Shown: in pieces, positions 18,490 through 26,678 of the stretch | How positions within the stretch are numbered: the first letter of the stretch is position 1 | Layout of the letters: each line of letters begins with the position of its first letter | NCBI GenBank assembly: GCA_040394635.1 | Contig: JBEBRW010000009.1 | Coordinates: 54,034-118,033, forward strand | From: UBA5239 sp040394635 | GTDB lineage: Bacteria; Verrucomicrobiota; Lentisphaeria; Victivallales; Victivallaceae | Reading direction: 5' to 3' | DNA: 64,000 nt | Made by a program: the position numbers and the translations under genes | The notes under the pieces: generated by a model | Databases searched by the model: none | Told to the model about the DNA's origin: nothing | The model's input: the letters and a program-made list of their open reading frames with translations, nothing else

Positions 18490-19236
18490 TTATGGGGTCC
18501 ATTCCTTGTCGCTGGTGACGGTGGCTATGGTTCTCAGGCCGTTTACGTGACCGTCGACAAAAAGCATGTTAAAGGTGAGGCCGGCATGGCGCGGCTTGGG
18601 GGAGGTAAAATTAACCGAGGGAAAAAGGCTCACCGTGGCGGCGGTAATCGAGGTCGCCCCAGAACCGTGGGAATCGGCGATCAGATACGTCTCGCTGACT
18701 CGCGGAATCTGACCGGTTTTGTACCAGGCCCGGTTTGCATAACCCACCGGGCGCCAGTTGATATAGCTGATATGTTTGTTGATTCCGTAATGCGCACCGT
18801 TCCAGGCATAGGCACCGGGTTCAATCCACCGGTCAACGCTGAACTCTGAAAGTTCGGAGGGACAGGCAAATACGCCTTCCGGCTTCAGGCTCCAGTCATA
18901 GATATTGCCGTTGGAGTAGTAATCTCCTTCCCAGCCGGGCGACGACGGGGTTGGTACGTATTTGAGATTGACCATGGTGTGCGCCCAATTGCTGACGTTG
19001 GCAAGCTGGTGCGGGATCAGCCAGTCCTCAAAATCGCTGCTGTAGCTATACGCTCCGAGCCCGATTTGTTTCAGGTTGCTGACGCATGACATGGTTTTGG
19101 CCTTTTCCCGGGCCAGATTCAGGGCCGGGAGCAGCATGGCTGCGAGAATGGCAATGATCGCGATCACAACAAGGAGTTCAATGAGCGTGAAATATTTGCC
19201 AAGTCCTGCTTTCTCTTTTTTCGAAGTCTTTTTCAT
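18490..19236 (-). other. Pseudopilin segment with its own internal ribosome-binding site and ATG
   Basis: Inside the 942-codon frame, the minus strand shows AGGAG (complement of 19242-19246) five bases before an ATG at 19236-19234. Translation from there gives a 248-residue pseudopilin starting MKKTSKKEKAGLGKY followed by the FTLIELL signal, just like the five free-standing pseudopilins in the window. There is no stop codon between the upstream enzyme and this ATG. A single C-to-T change in the CAG codon just upstream of the Shine-Dalgarno would restore a TAG. The most likely history is loss of a stop codon, leaving both a fusion product and an independent product possible. Confidence 0.7.
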
Positions 19237-21318
19237 ATCAACTCCTTTCTGGTTTTTCTTGGGTGGTTCAATTACAAGAGCTATGATATCCCGTGCCGGC
19301 AGGGTGATTTTTCCTCCGGCCGTCTGGAAGTCTTCCCGGGACGAACTGCAAATGGAATATTGAGGAGGCAGATTGAATACTTTAGCCTCGGAGGCCGCGT
19401 TAATCAGCACGATCATCTGCCGGCCGGAATATTCGAGGGTTCTGGTGTACAGGCCCGGAGTCCGCTGGGGCAGCAGGAATGAACTGCCCTGCAGGATGGC
19501 GTCCAGAAAATCGAGATACCGGTCGCGGCACTGGTAATTCTCGAAAAACGATACGCCGAGGCTGGTTCCGAGCAAAACCGCACCGCCCTTGCGCACGGCC
19601 GCCGCCGCGCCGGATTCCCAGCGCGCCATGACTTCCGACCCCGGCGCGGGCCTCAGGTAGCTGACATATCCGCCGGCTGCGATTGCGCCCATGTTTTCCC
19701 GCCGGAAACCCGTACTGACCCGTTCGTAAATCGACGCGCCGAAAATCTCCTGCGCCTCCGCCGAGGGCCAACAGGGGCGTACCCAGGTCCGGTGATCGCG
19801 CAGGGCGATTCCTTCCTCGGCAATCACCGTGCCGCCCTCAGCGGTGAACTGCTTCAGCAGTGCCAGTGCCGCGTCGTCCAGCATGAACCCCTGAGGTATA
19901 TAGATCAAGCGGAAATTCCGTATTTCGCCGGTCAAATTCCGAGAGTCGATGATCCTGCAACTATAACCGGCTTCCCGGAACAGCGCGTATGCCCCGCTGA
20001 CCGCTTTTTTGTAATGATAAGGGAACTCGCCCATGAGTTCGAAACTGTTATGTTCACCGGGTTTGCCGGTATTTTCGATCCGGTTGATCAGGTCGCTGTC
20101 GATATCGAAGAGAATCGCGATGCCGTCGTCCTTAACCCGGGCATTCATCAGGAAATCCTGATGCTCCTTGACAAACCGGGCGATGCGCCCCGATTCATGG
20201 CTGATTTCGCGGAAGCTGCCGTCGATGTTCACCAGTCCAGCCAGATTACATTCACTGCCGATCCGCTCCGCGCGGTATTGCCAGTAAAGCAACCCCTTCG
20301 CTCCCCCCGCTATCGCCGCCCAGACCCGCAGTTTGAAGTCATAAAGACTCGCGGGCGGATTCCAGTTGCCCCAGTCCGGGTAGAGCTCGTAAACCCAGAA
20401 GTATTCCGACACCGAACGCAGCCAGTCGCAGAGCATGAACGGCGTCGATTCTTCAATCAGGTTCGTGAAATTATTTACCACGCCGAAAGAGGTTCCGTAG
20501 AAATCCACCACGGCGGCATTCTGCACATCGTCCGATACATCCCCCGCGGCATCCTGCTGCACCGCCGGTATCCCGACGTGCGCAATGACCGGACGCGCCG
20601 GATCGATATCCTTGACCGCGCGGTAAAAAGTCGCCAGGCGGTTGCTCAGACTCCAGCGCGCCCATTTGCGCCAGAGGAATAACTCGACGAAATCATACGG
20701 CATGCCCGGCGCTTCAATCGTTTCGAAATCTCCCCAGCATTTGCCGAATGTATGGTTGAGATTTTCAATGCTCCTGTACTCCCGCCGGAGCCATTGGCGA
20801 TATTCCGCCAGCGAGTGGGCGCAGCCGCAGTCACCGATCGGGCGGCGGCGCGGTTCGTTCCAGATATTCCATAAAATCAAGCTTTTGCGCTCTTTATATC
20901 TTTTGGCAAAAACGCTGACAAACTCGATTGCCTTGTTCACGATTTGCGGATTGTCAAAACACGGCCACCAGCCGCCGACATAGAACGCGCCGTGTCCGCC
21001 GGGCCGGAGCTCGTTTCCGTGCATGTCGCACCGGGCCCCGCCGTATTTGCTGAAGATATAATCGGGCGCGGTTTCCAGCATGAATTTGACAATCACCTGT
21101 TTGCCGTGCTTCTCCGCCAGATCAAACAGGCGATCGATATCGTCGAAATAATACTCGCCCTCGCGCCGCTCGTTCCAGCGCCATTGAATCCGCAACTGGA
21201 TCGTCTCCAGTCCGGCATTTCCCATTTTTGTCAGGTCGCCTTCCCATTCCTCCGGCAATGGCGTCGGGGCCCGGTAATATTGCGTGCCGAATACAAACTG
21301 GTCAGATATGGTTTTCAT
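18490..21318 (-). CDS. GH42-type beta-galactosidase continuous in frame with a pseudopilin (module B)
   Basis: A single 942-codon frame encodes two normally separate proteins. Residues 1-690 are a GH42/GH-A clan enzyme: FGTQYYRAPTPLPEEWEGDL at the start, general acid E155 in ILWNIWNEPRR, probable nucleophile E311 in VYELYPDW, then a glutamine-amidotransferase-like domain (SGAYALFREAGYSCRIIDS, GGTVIAEEGIAL). From residue 695 a full prepilin-type protein follows (FTLIELLVVIAIIAILAAML, H-x10-DG near the C-terminus). The junction contains a good Shine-Dalgarno and ATG, so the pseudopilin may also be made separately. The gene starts directly after the TGA of its GntR regulator. No N-terminal signal peptide is seen, which makes a membrane-inserting internal helix odd. 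Confidence 0.85.
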   Translation of the reverse strand: MKTISDQFVFGTQYYRAPTPLPEEWEGDLTKMGNAGLETIQLRIQWRWNERREGEYYFDDIDRLFDLAEKHGKQVIVKFMLETAPDYIFSKYGGARCDMHGNELRPGGHGAFYVGGWWPCFDNPQIVNKAIEFVSVFAKRYKERKSLILWNIWNEPRRRPIGDCGCAHSLAEYRQWLRREYRSIENLNHTFGKCWGDFETIEAPGMPYDFVELFLWRKWARWSLSNRLATFYRAVKDIDPARPVIAHVGIPAVQQDAAGDVSDDVQNAAVVDFYGTSFGVVNNFTNLIEESTPFMLCDWLRSVSEYFWVYELYPDWGNWNPPASLYDFKLRVWAAIAGGAKGLLYWQYRAERIGSECNLAGLVNIDGSFREISHESGRIARFVKEHQDFLMNARVKDDGIAILFDIDSDLINRIENTGKPGEHNSFELMGEFPYHYKKAVSGAYALFREAGYSCRIIDSRNLTGEIRNFRLIYIPQGFMLDDAALALLKQFTAEGGTVIAEEGIALRDHRTWVRPCWPSAEAQEIFGASIYERVSTGFRRENMGAIAAGGYVSYLRPAPGSEVMARWESGAAAAVRKGGAVLLGTSLGVSFFENYQCRDRYLDFLDAILQGSSFLLPQRTPGLYTRTLEYSGRQMIVLINAASEAKVFNLPPQYSICSSSREDFQTAGGKITLPARDIIALVIEPPKKNQKGVDMKKTSKKEKAGLGKYFTLIELLVVIAIIAILAAMLLPALNLAREKAKTMSCVSNLKQIGLGAYSYSSDFEDWLIPHQLANVSNWAHTMVNLKYVPTPSSPGWEGDYYSNGNIYDWSLKPEGVFACPSELSEFSVDRWIEPGAYAWNGAHYGINKHISYINWRPVGYANRAWYKTGQIPRVSETYLIADSHGSGATSITAATVSLFPSVNFTSPKPRHAGLTFNMLFVDGHVNGLRTIATVTSDKEWTP

Positions 21319-22425
21319 TCAAATGTCTCCTTTGATCAATAAACGTGGGCTTACCTGAAGTATCTTTGAAACAGGATTGCGTTCCAGCAGCAGCCGGACC
21401 GCCATATGCCCGATCTTTTCGAGATCGATGGCCACGGTCGTGAAATTGGTCCGCGGGCTGAATATGGAAAACGCGTCGTAACCGGTGACGCAGACCCGGC
21501 CGCCCAGCTTGTGCTGTTCAATCGCCGCCAGGGCGCCATCGGCCAGGTAATCGTTGGTCGCCAGAATCGCATCGAGCGACCGGTGTTGACGCAGCAGCTT
21601 GTCGGCGCTCCGGAAGCCGATTTCCCGCAGATCGTCAAAAGACCTTATCGTTGTTTTGTTCGGCGCGATCAAAACCTGCCTGGCAGACAGGCCGAGACCG
21701 TGGCTGTTCAGCGCCGCCTTGAAACCGGCAATCCGGCGGTTGTAGTTCTCATTCGCCACTTCCAGACTGACCACGCCGAAGTGTTTGCAGCCCTGGCTGA
21801 CCATGTGCTCCGCCAATTGGAAGCCGCCGCCGAAGTCGTCATTGAAAACCCCGAACATATTGTCCGGCGTATTCTCGAAATTGTCAAAAGCATAATTGAT
21901 GAAGACGAAACGCAAGTCCGGAAATTTCAAAGCCAGCTCCACCGCTTCCCCGGAATTCTGCCAGTGCATCATCAGAATACCCTGCAGTTCCAGCCCGGCC
22001 AGGTTGCGGTAACGCTCGATGCTCTTCACTGGATCGCCGCTGAGGAAAAAGGTATCGACACTGCCCCCGTTGCCGTTGCGAATCCCCTGATAAATCAAAT
22101 GCTGGACGATATCCCCCTCAAAGGACTGCAATCCTTCGTGATGAAGTATGCCGCATATTTTGTTTTTCTCGACCTCCCGCTCCATATTGCCGACGAAAGT
22201 ACCGTGCTTGGGCCGCCGGAAACAAACGCCCTCCTTGACCAGTTCCCGCAGCGCCCGCTCGCTGGTTTTCAGGCTGATTCCAGCCTGATCCGCCAGCTCC
22301 TGGACATTCGGCAGGCGCGTTCCCGGTTTGAGACCCCGCTCATGGATATAATCCTTGATCTGCTTCTTGGTTTGCCGCCAGAGCGTTTCCGGTGATTTTT
22401 TATCGATTGTGAAACATATTTCCAT
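21319..22425 (-). CDS. GntR-type regulator with LacI-like sensor domain (module B)
   Basis: 368 residues. The winged helix occupies about residues 14-80: LWRQTKKQIKDYIHERGLKPG, LPNVQELADQAGISLKTSERALRELVKEGVCFRRPKHGTFVG. The remainder is a periplasmic-binding-protein-like effector domain (CGILHHEGLQSFEGDIVQHL, NDDFGGGFQLAEHMVSQGCKHFGVVSLE, DAILATNDYLADGALAAIEQH, TVAIDLEKIGHMAVRLLLER), as in the AraR/LacI sensor class. Its TGA abuts the ATG of the GH42 gene, so it is the first gene of the operon it presumably controls. It is divergent from a second GntR regulator. Confidence 0.88.
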   Translation of the reverse strand: MEICFTIDKKSPETLWRQTKKQIKDYIHERGLKPGTRLPNVQELADQAGISLKTSERALRELVKEGVCFRRPKHGTFVGNMEREVEKNKICGILHHEGLQSFEGDIVQHLIYQGIRNGNGGSVDTFFLSGDPVKSIERYRNLAGLELQGILMMHWQNSGEAVELALKFPDLRFVFINYAFDNFENTPDNMFGVFNDDFGGGFQLAEHMVSQGCKHFGVVSLEVANENYNRRIAGFKAALNSHGLGLSARQVLIAPNKTTIRSFDDLREIGFRSADKLLRQHRSLDAILATNDYLADGALAAIEQHKLGGRVCVTGYDAFSIFSPRTNFTTVAIDLEKIGHMAVRLLLERNPVSKILQVSPRLLIKGDI

Positions 22426-22429
22426 ACGG

Positions 22430-22548
22430 TGATTATCCTGTTTAACCTTTCAGATCGCTGCTTTTACTTATAATTATAAGGAGAGACCGGAAAAAAGCAA
22501 TAGCCTTTCCAATAAAACCCAAAAAAAAGAGGATAATCAGGATAATCA
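22430..22548 (-). promoter_or_regulatory. Candidate operator pair with core GGATAATCA for the module B regulator
   Basis: CAGGATAATCA occurs on the minus strand at 22430-22440, right beside the start codon, and on the plus strand at 22538-22548, where it forms a tandem of two 9-bp units (GGATAATCA twice, 22531-22548). The copies flank the putative minus-strand promoter at about 108 bp spacing. That is the arrangement expected for an autorepressor, but binding is inferred only. Confidence 0.45.
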
Positions 22549-22742
22549 AACATACCGTCCCATCTGAAACTTTGCCATTGGTCCGAACTCCAAAAGCATA
22601 TTGCTACGTTTTTAAACTCTAAAATGAATACTGTGCAAATCTCTTGCTCTGCCGATTATTTCGACTTCACCCTTGTTCTTTTCGGAATCTCAGATTTCCA
22701 TGGGAGAGCTGTGCTTTTTCATTAAATTCATTTGCAGAGGGG

Positions 22743-22770
22743 TTGACAAAACAGGAAAAACGGATATAAT
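22743..22770 (+). promoter_or_regulatory. Sigma-70 type promoter for the module C regulator
   Basis: TTGACA at 22743-22748 and TATAAT at 22765-22770 with a 16-bp spacer. The predicted start point lies inside the inverted repeat that follows, giving a very short leader of about 30 nt before the ATG at 22807. Confidence 0.8.
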
Positions 22771-22801
22771 AATCATATCTGAGAAATCCACAGGTATGAT
22801 T
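22771..22801 (+). promoter_or_regulatory. Candidate GntR operator: inverted repeat downstream of the promoter
   Basis: AATCATATCT (22771-22780) and AGGTATGATT (22792-22801) are inverted copies matching at 9 of 10 positions, with 11 bp between them. They begin at the base after the -10 box and end six bases before the start codon of a GntR regulator, an ideal position for autorepression. Confidence 0.65.
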
Positions 22802-22806
22802 AAGAT

Positions 22807-23862
22807 ATGAGAAGACCAGAAAAAAGCAGCCGTTTATATTCGGAACTCCGGGAAGACATCCTGCTGCGGCGTTATCAGCCCGGTTCTCTGCTGCCCCGGG
22901 AAACGGAGTTGGCAGAAAAGTTGCTGGTTTCCCGTGATACGCTGCGTTCGGCGCTGGCCCGGCTCGAAAGCGAATCGCTGGTACGGCGCGTCCGAGGCAA
23001 AGGGACTTTTGTCAGCAGCGGCAAGGACATGGCGAAAATCACGTTTCTGCTGCCATGTCCGGCCAGTTTTCATCAGTCATCCTTGTTTCTGACCGATGTC
23101 TTCCAGGGGGTTATGGAAGCGGCGCACTGTTTCGACTGCCAAGTGGAAACCCTGGCGCTTTCGCCGACCAACGATCCCGAGGATATCGATTGGAGCAAAC
23201 TGCTGAACGTTTCCGGAGAAAGCAAGGTTGTCATGCTCGGTTTCTGGTTTGCCCGGATCTTTCAGTTCCTGAAAAACTCCGGTTGCCGGGTGGTCATGAT
23301 ACATGACGGTACTTACCAGAAACGTCTGTATGCCGATGAGTTGAGCCACTGGGTGATTTTTGAAAAGGAACAATACGAAATCGGGCGCACCATGATCCGG
23401 CATCTTTTGAAATCCGGCTGCCGCAAACCGTTCTTCTTCTCCCATTACCTCGCCGAAAAAGAGCAGCCGCGAATCCAGGGCGTCTATGCCGGATTTCAGG
23501 AAGCCGGGCTCGATCCCCTGAAGCACTCGGTTGCCCTCCCCTTCGTGGAGGCGGACGTGCGAAAGCTGACGCCGATTTATCATCAGGCCATGGACGAACA
23601 TCACTTCGACGGTGCGCTGATGGATGACTCGGAGCTCATGTATTATATCATTTCGTCTGACCCGACGTTTAAATGCGGTTGTTTCGACTTCTGGCGGCGG
23701 GGGACGGAGAAATTTTCCCCGAATGCGTTTTCTTCCGGATTTCCGCTGCGCCAGCTCGGCTATGATGCGGTGACGGAACTGCTGAAAGAGAAGTTTCATC
23801 CGGGGTACCGGCGTTACTCCGCCATACTTTACGATTGCAACGGACATAAAATATCACCGTGA
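22807..23862 (+). CDS. GntR-type regulator with sugar-sensor domain (module C)
   Basis: 351 residues. The N-terminal winged helix is textbook GntR (LYSELREDILLRRYQPGSLLPRETELAEKLLVSRDTLRSALARLESESLVRRVRGKGTFV). The C-terminal domain resembles LacI-type periplasmic-binding folds (AKITFLLPCPASFHQSS, GRTMIRHLLKSGCRKPFFFSHY, LRQLGYDAVTELL). The ribosome-binding site is weak, and the leader is short and overlaps the predicted operator. The next gene starts within a few bases of its stop. Presumed local regulator of the eight-gene module that runs to 33104. Confidence 0.88.
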   Translation: MRRPEKSSRLYSELREDILLRRYQPGSLLPRETELAEKLLVSRDTLRSALARLESESLVRRVRGKGTFVSSGKDMAKITFLLPCPASFHQSSLFLTDVFQGVMEAAHCFDCQVETLALSPTNDPEDIDWSKLLNVSGESKVVMLGFWFARIFQFLKNSGCRVVMIHDGTYQKRLYADELSHWVIFEKEQYEIGRTMIRHLLKSGCRKPFFFSHYLAEKEQPRIQGVYAGFQEAGLDPLKHSVALPFVEADVRKLTPIYHQAMDEHHFDGALMDDSELMYYIISSDPTFKCGCFDFWRRGTEKFSPNAFSSGFPLRQLGYDAVTELLKEKFHPGYRRYSAILYDCNGHKISP

Positions 23863-23870
23863 GGATGCTG

Positions 23871-24929
23871 ATGCGCAGGATTATATGTATCGCCGTCATA
23901 TTGCTGAGTGCCGCGGTTCAGGCACAGATGCGGGAGCTTTCCTTCTATGAAGTGAAACCGGCCCCGCAGGCTCCGGTGATCGACGGTAAGCTCGACGATG
24001 CCTGCTGGCAGAATGCCAACCGCCATACCGCCTACTATGAATATTTCAAGCCGAATCCGGGGCCGGGCGTGCTGAAAACGGAATTCCGGATGCTTTATGA
24101 CCACCGGGGTATCTATCTGGCAGTCATCAATTACGAAGAGAATATTGCCGGCATCCGGAAAAATATCACCGACCGCGACAACCCGCAGCTCTGGACGGAC
24201 GACTGTGCGGAGATCTATTTTGACCACTACGCCAACGGCATCGGATTTTATAAATTCAACGTCAACAGCCTCGGTACAGTCGGTGACATGCGGCAGGTTG
24301 ACGGCGCGGTATCGCTTCCCGAATGGAACGGCAACGGCTGGACGGTCAAAACATCCATCAACAGCGACAACTGGACGATCGAGGCGTTTTTTCCCTGGGA
24401 TGACCTGGGAGCCATCGCCCAGCCGGGAAAGTTGTGGATGTTCTGCCATATCCGTTATTCGTTCGTCGGCGATAAATTCCGGGGTGTGACGTCTTCGCCG
24501 GGCGGGAGCTATGCCGCTCCCGGAAACTTCGGCTACCTTTACTTTGCCGCTGCGGAAGAACAGGTTTCGCCGGAGCGTGTCGCGCAGATGCTGAAAGAAC
24601 GGGTGTCGCCGCCCTGGGGCGTAAACCTCCGCGATCAACTGGTTTCCGATCTTGGCCAGGGCATCCGTATTTCATCCTTCACCCAGTTGATCCGCGAGCA
24701 ATCCATCGCTACGGACCGTCTGGTTGCCGAAATGGAGCGGTTCAAATGGAATGCCGATACCGAAAAATTTCATACCCGTTTTGAAACGTTGAAAGCCGAT
24801 TACCGGAAGCTGAATTCGGCTGAGAACAAAGATTTTCCGCAACTCTACCGCGCACTCGCGGAGCTATATGCAAAACTGGATACCCTGAAATGGCAAATCG
24901 GACTGGAAGAAAAATTTAATCAACGATAA
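23871..24929 (+). CDS. Secreted CBM9/DOMON-like carbohydrate-binding protein
   Basis: 352 residues from the ATG at 23871, which has GAGG six bases upstream and begins a good signal peptide (MRRIICIAVILLSAAVQAQ). GTG at 23859 and ATG at 23865 are alternatives in the same frame. The mature protein begins with APVIDGKLDDACWQNA and continues with LYDHRGIYLAVINYEEN, TDDCAEIYFDHYANGIGFYKF and WTIEAFFPWDDLG, the pattern of CBM9-like domains in which two Trp grip a sugar. The last 100 residues are alpha-helical and may form a coiled coil. Likely a surface or periplasmic glycan-binding protein. Confidence 0.85.
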   Translation: MRRIICIAVILLSAAVQAQMRELSFYEVKPAPQAPVIDGKLDDACWQNANRHTAYYEYFKPNPGPGVLKTEFRMLYDHRGIYLAVINYEENIAGIRKNITDRDNPQLWTDDCAEIYFDHYANGIGFYKFNVNSLGTVGDMRQVDGAVSLPEWNGNGWTVKTSINSDNWTIEAFFPWDDLGAIAQPGKLWMFCHIRYSFVGDKFRGVTSSPGGSYAAPGNFGYLYFAAAEEQVSPERVAQMLKERVSPPWGVNLRDQLVSDLGQGIRISSFTQLIREQSIATDRLVAEMERFKWNADTEKFHTRFETLKADYRKLNSAENKDFPQLYRALAELYAKLDTLKWQIGLEEKFNQR

Positions 24930-24942
24930 GGAGGCCGCCGCC

Positions 24943-25701
24943 ATGAAAAAAAGAAGCAATTTTACACTCATTGAACTCCTGGTTGTAATCGCGATCATTG
25001 CGATTCTCGCCGCCATGCTGTTGCCTGCGTTGAACAAAGCCCGCGGCAGGGCGCAGAAAGCCCGCTGTCAGAGCAATCTGAAGCAGGCCGGAGGATTATT
25101 TCTGCTTTATGCTTCGGATTACGATGAGCGCCTTCCTTCTCCCTATTGTTCTTATAATGGTAATATGACGACTCAGGAATGGTATTACCTTTCTTATCTC
25201 TACGGGGAGTACATGAGGGGGACAGCCAAAAGCTCGAGTCCGGCCAGTCTTTTCGTCTGCCCGACCTATGGTCCGCTCAAGTTGAACGAACTCGCCGGAG
25301 CATCCTGGGTCGAAACCACGTATGGGGTCAGCATGGCTGCCACCTATGGCTGGGTACCGGGTACGCCGAGTAGCTGGGCGCATATTCCAAGCTTCCGCAA
25401 ACTTTCCCAGATGTCTCACCCTTCCCGCGGAGCCATGGTGGGCGAGAATTACGGACACGGCTGCATTCAGTTCTATGACCGGTCATCAAGTTATGGCCTG
25501 ATGGCGATCAATTTCATCCACGAGAACACCACCAATGTTGTCTATCTGGACGGCCATCTGGAAAGCAGAATGATCCTCGATTTGCCGACTAAAACCGGAT
25601 ATCCGACCATTGGCGACAGTAATCTCGCCAATACTTATTTCTGGCGCGGAGCCCGTCCGTACCAGGAAAATTCAGCCACATTCACACTGGTAGGAAAATA
25701 A
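24943..25701 (+). CDS. Pseudopilin-like protein (module C)
   Basis: 252 residues, with MKKRSN directly before FTLIELLVVIAIIAILAAML, the prepilin peptidase and methylation signal. ARGRAQKARCQSNLKQAGGLFLLYASDYDERLP continues the helix into the typical 'YasDYdg' region. The C-terminal motif is IHENTTNVVYLDGHL, with nine residues between H and DG. A strong Shine-Dalgarno AAGGAGG precedes the ATG. It lies 13 bp after the CBM9-like gene and 3 bp before the next gene, so it is embedded in the operon. Confidence 0.92.
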   Translation: MKKRSNFTLIELLVVIAIIAILAAMLLPALNKARGRAQKARCQSNLKQAGGLFLLYASDYDERLPSPYCSYNGNMTTQEWYYLSYLYGEYMRGTAKSSSPASLFVCPTYGPLKLNELAGASWVETTYGVSMAATYGWVPGTPSSWAHIPSFRKLSQMSHPSRGAMVGENYGHGCIQFYDRSSSYGLMAINFIHENTTNVVYLDGHLESRMILDLPTKTGYPTIGDSNLANTYFWRGARPYQENSATFTLVGK

Positions 25702-25704
25702 AAC

Positions 25705-26670
25705 ATGAAAATCACCGGAACTTTTGTCCAGCCTCTGCCGGGAGACGCCATCCCGGTCATGAACTGGGAAGAAAAAGAATGGGATCAGGAATTCGGGTTG
25801 ATGAAGAAACTGGAAATCGATACCATCATCCTGTTGCGTTCGGCACTGGGAAAATGGCTCGCTTTTCCCTCGGAATTTCTGCAGAAGGAGTTCAATTGTT
25901 TTGAACCCTCGTATGATTTCCTCGGCATGTATCTGAGGCTGTGCGAGAAACACGGCATGAAAATGTTCGTGCCGAATTTCACTCCTTTGCATGACTGGCT
26001 TTCTGCAGCCTACGACCCGAAAGAGGAGTTCCGGATCGCCCGGACCTTGTTCGATGAAATCTGGGCGAAATACGGTTCCTCCCCGGCGTTCGGCGGTTGG
26101 TATTTCACTCAGGAGATCGGTGGGCGCGAGGCGTTCCGGGTCGTGGAAATGTTCCAGATGCTTGGCCCGTATTGCAAGAAGATTTCCGGCGGGCTGCCGA
26201 CGCTGCTCTCTCCGGCCCAGTACGGTCCCCGGCAGGAGTCGTTGCACCAATACCCGCGCGGCATGCGCAAACGCCTGGCGCAGCTGCCGGAAAAGCATCG
26301 CGAGGACTGGGACTGGATCATGAAGGAACTTCGCGGCGCGGTCGACATCATCGCTTTTCAGGACGGCAACACCGATTTCGAGGACCTTGACATGATGCTC
26401 TCCATGCACGTGGAACTGGCAAAAAAGCATGGCATCACCTGCTGGAGCAACGTGGAATCCTTCTGCCGCGATTACGACGACACCCGTTTCCCGCCGATTC
26501 CATGGGAAGAACTGCAGTTCAAACTGAAAGCCGCCGAACGCGCCGGAAACGCCAAAGCAATTACTTATGAATTCGTGCCGTTCCTGAGCCCGCACGGCTG
26601 CTATCCGCAGTCCAAATATTTATTGCGGCGTTATTGCGAACGTTACGGTTTTGATATTGAAATAAAATGA
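25705..26670 (+). CDS. DUF4434-like TIM-barrel protein
   Basis: 321 residues with no signal peptide. The opening ITGTFVQPLPGDAIPVMNWEEKEWDQEFGLMKKLEIDTIILLRSALG follows the pattern of DUF4434 proteins, which are predicted glycoside-hydrolase-like TIM barrels. Other conserved-looking stretches are GGWYFTQEIGGREAFRVV (acidic pair at a strand end), VDIIAFQDGNTDFED and ITCWSNVESFCRDYDD. Acidic residues at ends of strands 4 and 7 would suit hydrolysis, but no activity has been established for the family. The TGA overlaps the ATG of one possible start of the next gene. Confidence 0.75.
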   Translation: MKITGTFVQPLPGDAIPVMNWEEKEWDQEFGLMKKLEIDTIILLRSALGKWLAFPSEFLQKEFNCFEPSYDFLGMYLRLCEKHGMKMFVPNFTPLHDWLSAAYDPKEEFRIARTLFDEIWAKYGSSPAFGGWYFTQEIGGREAFRVVEMFQMLGPYCKKISGGLPTLLSPAQYGPRQESLHQYPRGMRKRLAQLPEKHREDWDWIMKELRGAVDIIAFQDGNTDFEDLDMMLSMHVELAKKHGITCWSNVESFCRDYDDTRFPPIPWEELQFKLKAAERAGNAKAITYEFVPFLSPHGCYPQSKYLLRRYCERYGFDIEIK

Positions 26671-26678
26671 GGAAAAAT

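Larger units (their letters stand above)
22426..22806 (+). promoter_or_regulatory. Divergent regulatory region between two GntR regulators
   Basis: This 381-bp gap holds the promoters of both flanking regulator genes. Toward the minus-strand gene there is a possible TTGCTT-16 bp-TATAAT promoter (22473-22500), whose -10 lies in a perfect 14-bp palindrome CTTATAATTATAAG (22467-22480). Toward the plus-strand gene there is a strong promoter and inverted repeat described separately. The central part (about 22549-22742) shows no gene and no clear element. Confidence 0.6.
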
